Origin: an uncultured Nitrosospira sp.
GTDB taxonomy: Bacteria > Nitrospirota > Nitrospiria > Nitrospirales > Nitrospiraceae
Direction: 5' to 3'
Length of the DNA: 64,000 nucleotides
NCBI GenBank assembly: GCA_900696515.1
Contig: CAADGK010000056.1
Coordinates: 184,383 to 248,382 of the forward strand
Part shown: one piece after another, positions 27,602-37,279 of the stretch
Layout: every line of letters begins with the position of its first letter
How positions within the stretch are numbered: the first letter of the stretch is position 1
Translations under genes and position numbers: made by a program
Notes under the pieces: model-generated
Databases searched by the model: none
What the model was told of the DNA's origin: nothing
What the model saw: the letters and a program-made list of their open reading frames with translations, nothing else

Positions 27602-27616
27602 CAACCTAATAGGTTG
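27602..27616. promoter_or_regulatory. 15-bp palindrome in lon upstream region, candidate operator
   Basis: caacctaataggttg; a minus-strand TATAAT lies immediately downstream. Confidence 0.4.
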
Positions 27617-27892
27617 CGCTGCCTAGAAGTCAAGAGGATGGAGGCGCCGGCAGGCAAGAACCGGTTGAGAAATAACATCTTTGCCGTACTTCTTAAGTAG
27701 GATCTGAATGGCATCGGTCCGGACCTCAGTCCGACCGGGGCTGTGCCTTCTGCAGCAGCAGGCGGTCGTCGCCCTGACGGAGGTATGGGCCAGACGTGCA
27801 AAGCCCGGACGATTGTGGTATCCATGCCTGCCAGTGCAGTCGTGGCGCCGGCGATTTGTCCTTGTTAGTTAGAGATTGGGAACCTATCGGCT

Positions 27893-28438
27893 ATGAACTA
27901 TTGTAGTCACTGTGGCGCGACCGTCACGCACAAAGTTCCGGCGGGTGACAATCTTCCGAGGCATGTGTGTGATCAGTGTGAGCGCATTCATTATCATAAC
28001 CCCAAGATTGTCGCGGGCTGTATCCCGGAATGGGAAGGCCAAGTCCTTCTCTGCCGACGTGCGATCGAGCCACGTCTTGGACTCTGGACGTTCCCGGCAG
28101 GATTTATGGAGTTGGGCGAAAGTACCGAGCAGGCGGCTGTGCGTGAGACGATGGAGGAGGCGCAGGCTGACGTCACGATTGCCGGACTCTATGCTGTGCT
28201 CAGTCTACCTCATATCGGACAGGTCTACCTCGTGTTTCGGGGACGCATGACGGCGCCGACTTTCATGGCCGGGCCGGAAAGTTTGGACGTCAGGCTCTTT
28301 GCACTCTCCGCCATCCCTTGGGAGACGATGGCTTTCCCAGTGGTCAGCGAAGCGCTGAGGCGCTACGTTGCCGATGCGAAGAGCGGGGAGTTCCCAGTCC
28401 ACCTTGCCAGTCTGCCGGATCGGCCTGCGGTTTATTAG
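27893..28438 (+). CDS. NUDIX hydrolase with N-terminal zinc ribbon
   Basis: MNYCSHCGATV...HVCDQCERIHYHNPKIVAG and GFMELGESTEQAAVRETMEEAQADV Nudix box. Confidence 0.92.
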   Translation: MNYCSHCGATVTHKVPAGDNLPRHVCDQCERIHYHNPKIVAGCIPEWEGQVLLCRRAIEPRLGLWTFPAGFMELGESTEQAAVRETMEEAQADVTIAGLYAVLSLPHIGQVYLVFRGRMTAPTFMAGPESLDVRLFALSAIPWETMAFPVVSEALRRYVADAKSGEFPVHLASLPDRPAVY

Positions 28439-28569
28439 GTTACGACGTCCCCCTTTCAGATGCTGCCCCTGGGGATAGAGTAGCTCCACGGTGCGTCATC
28501 ATCAAAGATGAATCAGGATGCGAGGGGGGGTCCGGAGGGGGCTGAGACAACCCACTGCGGTTGGAACCA

Positions 28570-28932
28570 TTATTCAAGCAAGTATTCCAACCATTCCGGC
28601 TCTTTTTTTCTGTCGGCTTGTAACTCCACACCGAACCGTCGTCCGTTCACCCAAGAGACGGTGGCTTGAGGAATGCAGAGGGGACTGTCCCGATCCGGCA
28701 GTTCGAGAAACAGGCCAAGCTCCGTGCCGACCTTCACCTGTTGATTCCCTTGGATTCGGAATCCATAGCGGCTCAGGTCGATGATGGTGCCGTGGCCGAT
28801 GATAATGTTGCTTCCTTCTGAACCGGAGTACCGGACTTTGAACGTTCCTCCAATGCGAGGCTCCCGTCGTCGTTCAGAGTCGAGACGAACCGCCTCCTGT
28901 TTGGCTTTCGCGGAGGATTTCCACCACTTCAC
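28570..28932 (-). CDS. PilZ domain protein
   Basis: ERRREPRIGGTFKVRYSG...GTIIDLSRYGFRIQ...VSWVNGRRFGVELQ. Confidence 0.82.
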   Translation of the reverse strand: MKWWKSSAKAKQEAVRLDSERRREPRIGGTFKVRYSGSEGSNIIIGHGTIIDLSRYGFRIQGNQQVKVGTELGLFLELPDRDSPLCIPQATVSWVNGRRFGVELQADRKKEPEWLEYLLE

Positions 28933-29175
28933 AGGGCTCTCTCCATCCGAAGTTCAGTCATGGATCGGCAGTCTCGTCACGCAACTTGAGTGATCCGATG
29001 AAAGGGCGACTCATATTGCATCTTCAAGACAGGGATAAGCGGCCAACGAGCATGCTCCGTCATATCAAAACCTGCACTCAGGCCCTCAAAACGGCGGTCT
29101 TGGTTCATGAAGATCCCGGCCGAGAATGAGTTGTAGACTGCGGGCGTTCCGGAGGACTGTGCCAGAGAGAGGCAG

Positions 29176-29535
29176 TCAGATTTTCTGCAGCCCGCCTTTC
29201 GGCACGACCAACGCCTGTCCCGCTGTGATGGAAAGCCGCTCCACGATTTGTTTGAGGCGTTCTTGTTCCGGGGCCTCGATTGTTCGAAATTCCACGCCGA
29301 TACCTCGCGATCCGGACCATCGGACCGTGGCCTTGCTGATATGGATTGGGGTGGCGTCTGCTTCAACTTGGAGGAACAGTTCGACTTGCATGCCGGTGAA
29401 GGGGCGAAGCGTGCTTTCCAGCCGGCATCCTTTGAGCGAAAGGTCTTTCACCAGGGCGTTGTATCGCAATTTGTCTTGTTGGACCAAGGTGCTGGGAGCC
29501 GACACAGGGAATCGCGGAAACTTGCGAACAACCAT
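29176..29535 (-). CDS. PilZ domain protein
   Basis: RKFPRFPVSAPSTLV...LVKDLSLKGCRLES...ATVRWSGSRGIGVEF. Confidence 0.82.
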   Translation of the reverse strand: MVVRKFPRFPVSAPSTLVQQDKLRYNALVKDLSLKGCRLESTLRPFTGMQVELFLQVEADATPIHISKATVRWSGSRGIGVEFRTIEAPEQERLKQIVERLSITAGQALVVPKGGLQKI

Positions 29536-29747
29536 CTAGGATCCCTTTTAATAGGTCTCGCTGTCTGCCGATGAGCGGATCGAAGGATTGTGGGGCCACT
29601 TAGTGAGCGGATAGAAATCTCTCTCGATCGTGCTCTAGTGAGCAGGCTATGTGGTGAAGGCCATCTTGTCAATCAAAAGCCCGATCTAAACAGTCGTGAA
29701 ACAGGCGGGATTCGCGGACTTTTCTCCGGTGCGGTTGTTTCCTGCCA

Positions 29748-30230
29748 TCACCAGCGGTAGCCCCAATAATCGAAATGCCGGTGCCCCCAGTACGGGTGGT
29801 AGTAAGGCGAGGCAGAGAAGGCCGTGTTTCCGAAATGCAGGCCTAGTCCGAGCCCGAGGCCAAGGGCCGGTGCCAAGGCGTAACTATAAGGATAGCCGTA
29901 CGAGAAGGGAACGACGCCGGTCGCGGGCCGCTCGGCAAGTTGCCGTTGCAAGGTGCTTGTGGCTGCAGACTGCCGGTCGAGCTGTTCCTTGAGTTGACCG
30001 ACAGTATGTTGCTGTGCCTGAAGTTTCCCTTCCAGCTCGGCGATTTTCTTTTGTTGTGCTTCCATGAAGGCGTTTACGCATCGGGTCTGTGCCTCCGGCG
30101 TATAGCTCGAACACTCCCAAGGTACTTGTAGGATTTCGGCCGTGGATGGGAAGGGAGTGAAGATGTAAACCAAAATTCCAGCGAAAACCAAGGGTCGCAC
30201 CCACCGATTTCGGAAGGATTTCCGTTCCAT
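29748..30230 (-). CDS. Secreted coiled-coil protein of unknown function, Gly/Tyr-rich C-terminus
   Basis: MERKSFRNRWVRPLVFAGILVYIFTPFPSTAEI...EAQQKKIAELEGKLQAQQHTVGQLKEQLDRQ; CAGGAGGAAGGCT-ATG RBS. Confidence 0.65.
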   Translation of the reverse strand: MERKSFRNRWVRPLVFAGILVYIFTPFPSTAEILQVPWECSSYTPEAQTRCVNAFMEAQQKKIAELEGKLQAQQHTVGQLKEQLDRQSAATSTLQRQLAERPATGVVPFSYGYPYSYALAPALGLGLGLGLHFGNTAFSASPYYHPYWGHRHFDYWGYRW

Positions 30231-30409
30231 AGCCTTCCTCCTGTGCAGCTGGTCAGAGAATACCATGCGAGGTTCACGTTGAACAGACGGCTTCGGGTGC
30301 TTGCGGGGTGCTGATCTGACGGCAGTAATCGAACCGCTTGTTTGATTTTTTCAGAACGAGACTTCTACAATGCCATCGGTCATGCGAATGTGGGACATAG
30401 GTTCGGTAC

Positions 30410-31129
30410 ATGCCCGGGCGACGCACATCCAATAAGAAGAAACAATCTCGAAAGACCAATCTTCCTGATCTTTCCGATAAGCGTCGGTTCCAGCAACGAC
30501 TCTTGAAATGGTATGGAGAGCATGGCCGCGATTTGCCCTGGCGAAAAACGTCGGATCCCTATCACATTCTTGTGTCTGAGGTGATGTTGCAACAGACGCA
30601 GGTTGATCGAGTCATCCCCAAGTATCATGAGTTTCTCAAGCGATATCCGAGCTTCGAGGATTTGGCCGAGGCGCCGGTGGCTGAGGTGAAGAAGACGTGG
30701 TATCCGTTGGGATACAACGTTCGTCCGGAACGGTTGCACGGGATCGCCTGCGAAACGGTGGAACGGTATGGGGGAAAGCTTCCCAGCGATGCGGAGGAGT
30801 TGCTGTCTTTCAAAGGAATTGGGCGATATACCGCCGGGGCGATTCGCTCCTTTGCATTCAATGAAGATGCACCCATTCTCGACACCAACGTGATACGGGT
30901 CCTGCACCGAGTGTTTGTTGCCGAAGGGGATCCGAAAGCGCAGAAGGCGGTGCTCTGGGAACTATCGGAGGCGCTCATTCCCCCGAAGAAGGGATACGAC
31001 TTCAACCAGGCGATCATGGATTTTGGGGCAATGGTCTGTACCGCGCGCGATCCCTATTGTCTCCTCTGTCCAATGAAATCGTTCTGCAAAACCTATCCAT
31101 TTAGTCCACCGCCGCGTGAAAGGGGCTAG
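30410..31129 (+). CDS. A/G-specific adenine glycosylase-type HhH-GPD protein lacking the C-terminal Nudix domain
   Basis: RDLPWRKTSDPYHILVSEVMLQQTQVDRVIPKY; LLSFKGIGRYTAGAIRSFAF; FeS ligands CTARDPYCLLCPMKSFC. Confidence 0.9.
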   Translation: MPGRRTSNKKKQSRKTNLPDLSDKRRFQQRLLKWYGEHGRDLPWRKTSDPYHILVSEVMLQQTQVDRVIPKYHEFLKRYPSFEDLAEAPVAEVKKTWYPLGYNVRPERLHGIACETVERYGGKLPSDAEELLSFKGIGRYTAGAIRSFAFNEDAPILDTNVIRVLHRVFVAEGDPKAQKAVLWELSEALIPPKKGYDFNQAIMDFGAMVCTARDPYCLLCPMKSFCKTYPFSPPPRERG

Positions 31130-31541
31130 CGTGCAGAAGACGGTCGTTGAAGTGGCGGCAGGGCTCATTTATCGAGACGGTCGATATTTGATCGGACGCC
31201 GGAAGCCCGGCGCTCATTTGGCGGGCTTCTGGGAATTTCCCGGAGGGAAAAAAGAAGCGGGAGAATCGTTCACGGAATGTTTACGGCGGGAATTGTTCGA
31301 AGAGCTGCGTATCCGAATCGGTTGCCCCATTCCGTATCAGATCGTCCGGCACGAATATCCGGACACGATTGTCGAGTTACATTTCTTCCGCTGCGAAATC
31401 GAACAGGGCGATGCGGTGCCGGTCGGCTGCGAAGAAATCCGATGGGTGCTCCCCGAAGAATTTCAGCAATTCGCCTTCCCTCCTGCGGACGATGCCGTCA
31501 TTGAATCCTTACGGCGCGATGCAATCGGAGTGTCACCATGA
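31116..31541 (+). CDS. MutT-type Nudix hydrolase
   Basis: VVEVAAGLIYRDGRYLIGRRKPGAHLAGFWEFPGGKKEAGESFTECLRRELFEELRI. Confidence 0.92.
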   Translation: MKGASVQKTVVEVAAGLIYRDGRYLIGRRKPGAHLAGFWEFPGGKKEAGESFTECLRRELFEELRIRIGCPIPYQIVRHEYPDTIVELHFFRCEIEQGDAVPVGCEEIRWVLPEEFQQFAFPPADDAVIESLRRDAIGVSP

Positions 31542-32254
31542 AAGTTGTTCTCGATATTGAAACGGTCCAAGCCTCTCGAGAGGAATGGGCTCGTCTTGTG
31601 GGGAAACCATCGGAAGGCACCGGTCCGGATCCAGGGGAAGTAGGCTACGATCTCTTCACGGCGGGTGCAGCAGAGGAGGCGCGTCGTGCGGACGACGAAT
31701 CGTACGCAAAGTCAGCGTTCGATGGGACATTCAGCCGTATCGTCTGCATCGGCCTGCTGGAATTTTCCGATCAGATGGAGGCGCGCAGCGCCATCGCATG
31801 GTATGGGGAGAATGAACGCGAGTTGCTGCGACAGTTTTGGGCCAGATTGGCTCAGGACCGGCCGACCTTATATATCACGCACAACGGGCTGGGCTTTGAT
31901 CTTCCCTTCATCAAGAAGCGATCAATCATCAATCAGGTGAAACCCAGCATCGACATCAATCTGGCAAAATTCCGAACCGAGCCGGTCTATGACACAATGG
32001 CCATTTGGAGTAATTGGGATACGAGAGGGTGGGTCAAGCTGGATGTGTTGGCCCGAGCGCTGCAGGTCGACACGAAGTCAGGCAGTGGAGCGCAGGTTGC
32101 CGAGATGTGGGAGAAGCGGCAGGGGCGTGAACTGGCGCAGTACTGCTTGCAAGATACCTACGTGACCTATGCCTGTTACTGCCGCATGAACTTTCGCCAA
32201 CCGCTCTCCAAAGAAGTCGTTCTGCTGCAACCGGAGTTGCGCGACATCGCGTGA
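31538..32254 (+). CDS. PolB-like 3'-5' exonuclease
   Basis: VLDIETVQ (Exo I), YITHNGLGFDLPFIKKRS (Exo II), LAQYCLQDTYVTY (Exo III); starts in ATGA overlap. Confidence 0.82.
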   Translation: MKVVLDIETVQASREEWARLVGKPSEGTGPDPGEVGYDLFTAGAAEEARRADDESYAKSAFDGTFSRIVCIGLLEFSDQMEARSAIAWYGENERELLRQFWARLAQDRPTLYITHNGLGFDLPFIKKRSIINQVKPSIDINLAKFRTEPVYDTMAIWSNWDTRGWVKLDVLARALQVDTKSGSGAQVAEMWEKRQGRELAQYCLQDTYVTYACYCRMNFRQPLSKEVVLLQPELRDIA

Positions 32255-32266
32255 GCTGATCGGTGC

Positions 32267-33271
32267 TCAGCGCGTCCGGTGCGCTTCCGCTGTTTTCTTC
32301 TTCGGAGCCAATGGGGCTGAGGCCTTGCTGGCTTTCAACGCTTTGACTTCATCCGCCCGCTGCCGGAGTTCCTTCTTGGCCAGGGAGGCTTCCTTCTTCA
32401 GCGTCGCGATCTCGGAATCTTTCAGCTTGTTCGCTTCACGCGCCGCGCGGAGCTCGTCCATTTTTCTATTGAGCAATTCATCGGTGCTCAACTGCAGGGT
32501 GTCGGATTCGGTCCTGGCCTGGGTTGAAAGATCTTGGGGATCAAGAAGGGCCTCATCTGTTCGCGAGGGGGCGGTTTCCGTCTCATGGCCCTGTGATGCC
32601 GGCGAGGTGTGCGATACGAGAGTTGTTGCCGACGAAGCAGATCCTTTGGATACGTCGGTTGCGACAACCGACCCCGAGGTCGAAGTCTTCGCAACGGCCT
32701 GGTAATCGATCACCATGGTCATGGCTCCCTTTCCCATCGCCACGAAGGAGGGAGACTTTTCGATACGGACAGCGGACGGAAGAGCGAATCGTAGTCCCTT
32801 GGTGGATTGAGAAGGAGCGATGGTGAGATACAGAGACCCTTTGTGCGCATAGAGGGTGCCCGCTGTGGGTTCAGCGCCTGACCCTGCCGATGAAAACACC
32901 TTGAAACCGACGATCTGCTCCGGTTTCGCTTCCGATAAACCTTGGGCTAGCAGGGGAGCAAGAAACTCGGCGTCTTCATCGCTGAATACTCTCATCGGCT
33001 TGCTGCCACTGGCGGGCATGTTGGCTGACGGTTTTATGGCGTCCTCGGTCACGATCCCCGCGACGACCCTGCGGATGATCGTCGGATCTATCGTCACCGG
33101 ATGGCTCGCTTCAAACGACCAATCGGCGATGTCCTTCAGATGGACGGCGCCCTTCGTGGTTTTGAAAACTTTAGATTCTCCGGAGAGCGCGGAGCATCCG
33201 GTCATAAACAAGCTGCAGGCCAGGAAGGCACCGGCATACTGAGCACTACGGACTCCAAACCATGCATACAT
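32267..33271 (-). CDS. Lipoprotein of unknown function with C-terminal coiled coil
   Basis: MYAWFGVRSAQYAGAFLACSLFMTGCSALSG lipobox; coiled coil near the C-terminus. Confidence 0.7.
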   Translation of the reverse strand: MYAWFGVRSAQYAGAFLACSLFMTGCSALSGESKVFKTTKGAVHLKDIADWSFEASHPVTIDPTIIRRVVAGIVTEDAIKPSANMPASGSKPMRVFSDEDAEFLAPLLAQGLSEAKPEQIVGFKVFSSAGSGAEPTAGTLYAHKGSLYLTIAPSQSTKGLRFALPSAVRIEKSPSFVAMGKGAMTMVIDYQAVAKTSTSGSVVATDVSKGSASSATTLVSHTSPASQGHETETAPSRTDEALLDPQDLSTQARTESDTLQLSTDELLNRKMDELRAAREANKLKDSEIATLKKEASLAKKELRQRADEVKALKASKASAPLAPKKKTAEAHRTR

Positions 33272-33358
33272 AGGAGGTCTCCTTCTGCGTGTATGAGTCT
33301 CAAGAATTATCATGACTCTGGAATGAGGCCCATGAGTTTCGTGTTTTCGACGATTGAG

Positions 33359-33496
33359 CTACCAGATCCCAAGCCCCATGAGCACCATGCCGATGGCCAA
33401 CCACCCGACGACTCCGACAGAAATGATGGCTTCGAGTGTGATACGAGAGTCGGGTTGGATGGGACCACGCTTGGAATCAGAATCTTGAGGCTTCAT
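33359..33496 (-). CDS. Small single-TM protein (45 aa)
   Basis: MKPQDSDSKRGPIQPDSRITLEAIISVGVVGWLAIGMVLMGLGIW*; below the ORF-track length cutoff; weak RBS. Confidence 0.4.
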   Translation of the reverse strand: MKPQDSDSKRGPIQPDSRITLEAIISVGVVGWLAIGMVLMGLGIW

Positions 33497-33744
33497 GGCC
33501 GTTGCTAACTCACTTAGATGCACAGACGGTTGGACGCCGAGAGTACAGCAAGGTCCATGCCCTCTTGGCTTTTACGGAGACAACCGGGGTTGGTCGTTGA
33601 TCAGAGGGGAGCTGTGTTGATGGACGGGCGTAACCGAGCAGGGAATGTTCGCAGAAGCTTCCCGGGGGGGTGCCCTCAGTCTCCAAGGAAAGTCACGGGC
33701 TTAGCAGTGGATAATAATCAAGTCTGAAGGGAGGAGGAGGAAGG

Positions 33745-33858
33745 ATGGTGACCAAGGAAACTGTTCTGAGGGGCGTCCCTGCCACCGGGGACATGAAAAC
33801 AGAGAAGACGGCCGGTCAGAAAATCGACAGGACCGCCGTCAGAAAATGTTCATCGTGA
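33745..33858 (+). CDS. Candidate basic microprotein (37 aa)
   Basis: MVTKETVLRGVPATGDMKTEKTAGQKIDRTAVRKCSS* preceded by GGGAGGAGGAGGAAGG. Confidence 0.3.
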   Translation: MVTKETVLRGVPATGDMKTEKTAGQKIDRTAVRKCSS

Positions 33859-33933
33859 TCAGTAAGTGTACACAATTGTCCGCGTCGTGAGTTAGGTAAT
33901 TTGCTCGTCGATGATCGTGCCTGCGGCTGGCCA

Positions 33934-35265
33934 TCATTTTCCATATAACGTTGCGGCCGAGGCGTCAACGATCTGTTTCGTCATGAGGGTGCCGGGCTCA
34001 GCGTGGCCGGTGTGTTTCTCCCAGACGACGGTGATGTTGCCGTCGGTTTTCCCCATGCCCTGGGTCGCCGAACGGGTTGCATCGCCTTCAACCAAAATCT
34101 CTACGGCTTTCCCGATATAGCGCCGGTTGCGCTCCGCCGTAATGGCGCGTTGGATCTCAACCAACTTGGCGACACGCTGGCCCTTCAGGTGATCCGGCAC
34201 ATCGTCGACGTATTTTCGTGCGGCGATCGTATTCTTCCGTTCCGAGTACTTGAAGATATAGGCCGAATCGAGCTGGGCCTGTTCCACGAGACGAGCAGTC
34301 GCCTCAAAGTCTTCCTCGGATTCCGAACAGAACCCACAGATGATATCGGTGGTCAGGACGATCTGGGGGATTGTTGTTCTGATTCGATCGGCCAGTGCCA
34401 GGTATTCGGCTCCGGTATAGTTCCGCCCCATCAGTTCAAGGATCCGATTGCTTCCTGACTGCATCGGGAGATGGATGTGTTTGCAAATCTTTGGATGGGT
34501 GGCGATGGCCTCGATCAACGCGGGAGGAAAGTCTTTGGGGTGTGGAGAGGTGAACCGTACGCGTTCGATGCCCGGTGTATCTGCAACGGCGCCGATGAGC
34601 TTGGCAAAGTCCCATTCGTCGTGGCGATAGGAATTGACGTTTTGACCGAGTAGCGTGATCTGTTTAAACCCACGAGTAGCCGCATCATGAGCCTCGAGTA
34701 GGATGGATTCCGGGTCGCGTGATCGTTCACGCCCCCTGGTGTAGGGGACGACGCAAAACGAACAAAAGTTATCGCAGCCGCGCATCACGGTGATCCAGGC
34801 ATTGATCCCGCTGTCGCGGTCCGGGAGGATCCCTTCATACGTCTCATACTCGGACAGATCGAGTGCAAACCCTTTTCGCGCAAGTCCCTGCTCTTGGGCA
34901 TCAAGCGCCGTCGTCAACAGGGACGGGAGTTGTCGGTATGAATCCGGTCCGGCCAAAACGTCGATGAGCGGTTCTTTCTCTGCCAATTCACTCTTTAAAT
35001 TCTGCGCCATGCACCCGAGTACACCGACGACCAACGGGCGCTGCTGTTTTACCGCCTTGAGCTCGGACAGATGAAGATAGATCTTTTTATGAGCATTCTC
35101 CCTGATCGCGCAGGTGTTGACTAACACGACATCGGCTCGTTCACGGTCCTCCGTGAAGACGAATCCTTCCTGTTTCAGCATCGCGCGTACGAGCTCACTG
35201 TCTGATTCGTTCATCTGACAACCGAACGTCTCGATATGCACAAGAGGAAGGGTTTTCACGCTCAT
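33934..35265 (-). CDS. miaB: tRNA-2-methylthio-N6-dimethylallyladenosine synthase
   Basis: ETFGCQMNESDSELV; VMRGCDNFCSFCVVPYTRGRERSR; LLGQNVNSY. Confidence 0.96.
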   Translation of the reverse strand: MSVKTLPLVHIETFGCQMNESDSELVRAMLKQEGFVFTEDRERADVVLVNTCAIRENAHKKIYLHLSELKAVKQQRPLVVGVLGCMAQNLKSELAEKEPLIDVLAGPDSYRQLPSLLTTALDAQEQGLARKGFALDLSEYETYEGILPDRDSGINAWITVMRGCDNFCSFCVVPYTRGRERSRDPESILLEAHDAATRGFKQITLLGQNVNSYRHDEWDFAKLIGAVADTPGIERVRFTSPHPKDFPPALIEAIATHPKICKHIHLPMQSGSNRILELMGRNYTGAEYLALADRIRTTIPQIVLTTDIICGFCSESEEDFEATARLVEQAQLDSAYIFKYSERKNTIAARKYVDDVPDHLKGQRVAKLVEIQRAITAERNRRYIGKAVEILVEGDATRSATQGMGKTDGNITVVWEKHTGHAEPGTLMTKQIVDASAATLYGK

Positions 35266-36599
35266 AGCAGTGCCATGGTGGATGGTATTGCTTGGGGTAA
35301 GGTGATATGGCCGAATCCGTAGCGGTCGGTTGCAGCGGTAATCGTTACGGGCATGATCTGGTTCTGAAGCTCAGCAGCGTCTGTCACCGCCACTCTCGTA
35401 AAGTTGGGGGTGGTCCCGAAGCGATAGGCGCTGTGGGTTCCGGCTTCAAACAGAACGGACACCGTCTTCCCAATCTGTTTATTGTGAAAAGCCAGCCGCT
35501 TGGCACGGTCCAGCTCCAACAACTGATCGGCGCGTTTCTTCACCGATGGCGACGGGATCCGCTGCTTGAGGCGGGCGGCTGCCGTACCAGGTCTTGTGGA
35601 GTAGGGGAAGACATGGATGTATGAAAACGGAAGGTCCGTTGCGACGGCGAGAGTGTTTTGAAACGCCTCATCTGTCTCTCCCGGGAACCCAACCATCAGG
35701 TCTGTTCCAAGGCCAAGGTCGGGAATCTTGGCGAATGCCCGGTCAATGAGTGCACGGTATTCTTTGATGGTATGGCGACGGTTCATGGCCTGCAAGATCT
35801 CGTCATCCCCGCTTTGCAGAGGAATGTGCAGATAGGGGCAGAACTTCTTAGAGGAGGCGATCAGATCAAGCAGTTCCTCGCTGATAGTAGTCGGCTCAAT
35901 CGATGAGATCCGTATGCGATCGAAGCCCTCAACCTGATCGAGCCGGCGAAGCAATGCGCAAAAGTCGTTGCCGCCGTGAACATACTGCCCGATATTCACG
36001 CCGGTCAGGACGATCTCCCGATAGCCCCCTGCCACTAAACTCTCGGCTTCGCGAAGAATGTCGTCGAATGCTCGGCTGCGTTCATGTCCTCTGGCGAACG
36101 GGATGATGCAGAAACTGCACATGGCGCTGCAGCCGTCCTGTATCTTGAGTAACGCCCGAGTCGAGTCAGGCTCAGCGAAGTAGGGCAGATCAAAGTCCCC
36201 ACGCGCCATCGTCTTGGTATGGTGAATGTCCGGGGTCGATCGTTTGCGCAACTCGTGAACGGCCGGGAGATAGGCCGGCAGATCGAGCTTAAATTGATGC
36301 CCGACGATGAGGTCGATCCCGGCTTGACGTTTGAGCTGTTCCATGCCGGTTTGGGCGTAACAGCCGGTCACGGCGACAAAAGCATGGGGAGAGTGCTTCA
36401 GTGTTTTGCGAATCAGGTAGCGCGAGGTCCGTTCGGCGTCCTCCGTCACGGAGCAGGTATTGAGGATCAGCACATCGGTCGGCTGGCCAAACTCGACGAG
36501 CTCAAACCCTTTTCGTCTGAGCCCTTCCCCAAGGATCGAGGTTTCGGCTTGATTCAGGCGGCAGCCGAGCGTATGTAGAGAAGCACGGGTTGTTCCCAT
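35262..36599 (-). CDS. mtaB: tRNA t6A methylthiotransferase MtaB
   Basis: LGCRLNQAETSILGEGL; IQDGCSAMCSFCIIPFARGHERSR; LTGVNIGQY. Confidence 0.92.
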   Translation of the reverse strand: MGTTRASLHTLGCRLNQAETSILGEGLRRKGFELVEFGQPTDVLILNTCSVTEDAERTSRYLIRKTLKHSPHAFVAVTGCYAQTGMEQLKRQAGIDLIVGHQFKLDLPAYLPAVHELRKRSTPDIHHTKTMARGDFDLPYFAEPDSTRALLKIQDGCSAMCSFCIIPFARGHERSRAFDDILREAESLVAGGYREIVLTGVNIGQYVHGGNDFCALLRRLDQVEGFDRIRISSIEPTTISEELLDLIASSKKFCPYLHIPLQSGDDEILQAMNRRHTIKEYRALIDRAFAKIPDLGLGTDLMVGFPGETDEAFQNTLAVATDLPFSYIHVFPYSTRPGTAAARLKQRIPSPSVKKRADQLLELDRAKRLAFHNKQIGKTVSVLFEAGTHSAYRFGTTPNFTRVAVTDAAELQNQIMPVTITAATDRYGFGHITLPQAIPSTMALL

Positions 36600-36724
36600 A
36601 GGATCGGCATTATAGGGAGGTCATGCGTAATCCGGCAAGGTCGCCTCGCTATCGAGACCGCTCCTCCCACTGCCCATTGGTGGCTGCACGGAGGGAACAG
36701 GGTCGTCCAACCTGGGTGTGATGG

Positions 36725-37129
36725 ATGGTGCGGTTGCTTGCCATTCTGTCGGTTTCTCTTTGGCTCCTGGCTGGTCCTCCCGCGGCAGGGTGGGGGAAAG
36801 ACGCCCTGCCGGTTGAGCCGGATCTCAACGCTCGCGTCGATGAGCTCTACGACCATGAAGCCCGTCTGTTCATTCTCCTCTATTCCCTGAAAGGCAACGG
36901 GCAGATCGATTATGTGACCGGCCGGCTGGTTCAGGAGTATTCGCGCAGCAGCTACGGCAATCCGGTGTACCAGACGGAAGTTCAGCCCCTGTTCTATTGG
37001 TGGAACCACACGATGTGGAGCGATCCCGAGCAGGACGGCGTCAACGGCAATGAACGGGTCTACCAGGAAAACACCGAGTTTGATCTCTCACGATACAAAC
37101 CCTGCTTATTTAATGGGCAACCCTGTTAG
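36725..37129 (+). CDS. Secreted protein of unknown function
   Basis: MVRLLAILSVSLWLLAGPPAAGWGKD signal peptide. Confidence 0.6.
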   Translation: MVRLLAILSVSLWLLAGPPAAGWGKDALPVEPDLNARVDELYDHEARLFILLYSLKGNGQIDYVTGRLVQEYSRSSYGNPVYQTEVQPLFYWWNHTMWSDPEQDGVNGNERVYQENTEFDLSRYKPCLFNGQPC

Positions 37130-37279
37130 TCGCAGTGCCAACCAAGTAGGTTGCTTCCCGCGTGTTTTGTGATTCTGCTGAGTTGCCACGCGCAGCGATG
37201 GTATTCTGCGTTCCACTGAGGGTCTATTGGTGCACCTAGACCAGTTCGAATCCATCCACTCTCGCCCAAGCGAGTTTCT

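Noticed and set aside
27565-27825. N-terminal extension of Lon in the ORF track
   Set aside because: Lon normally starts near LPILPVKRTVLFPG; the extension covers the promoter-like region and is low-complexity.
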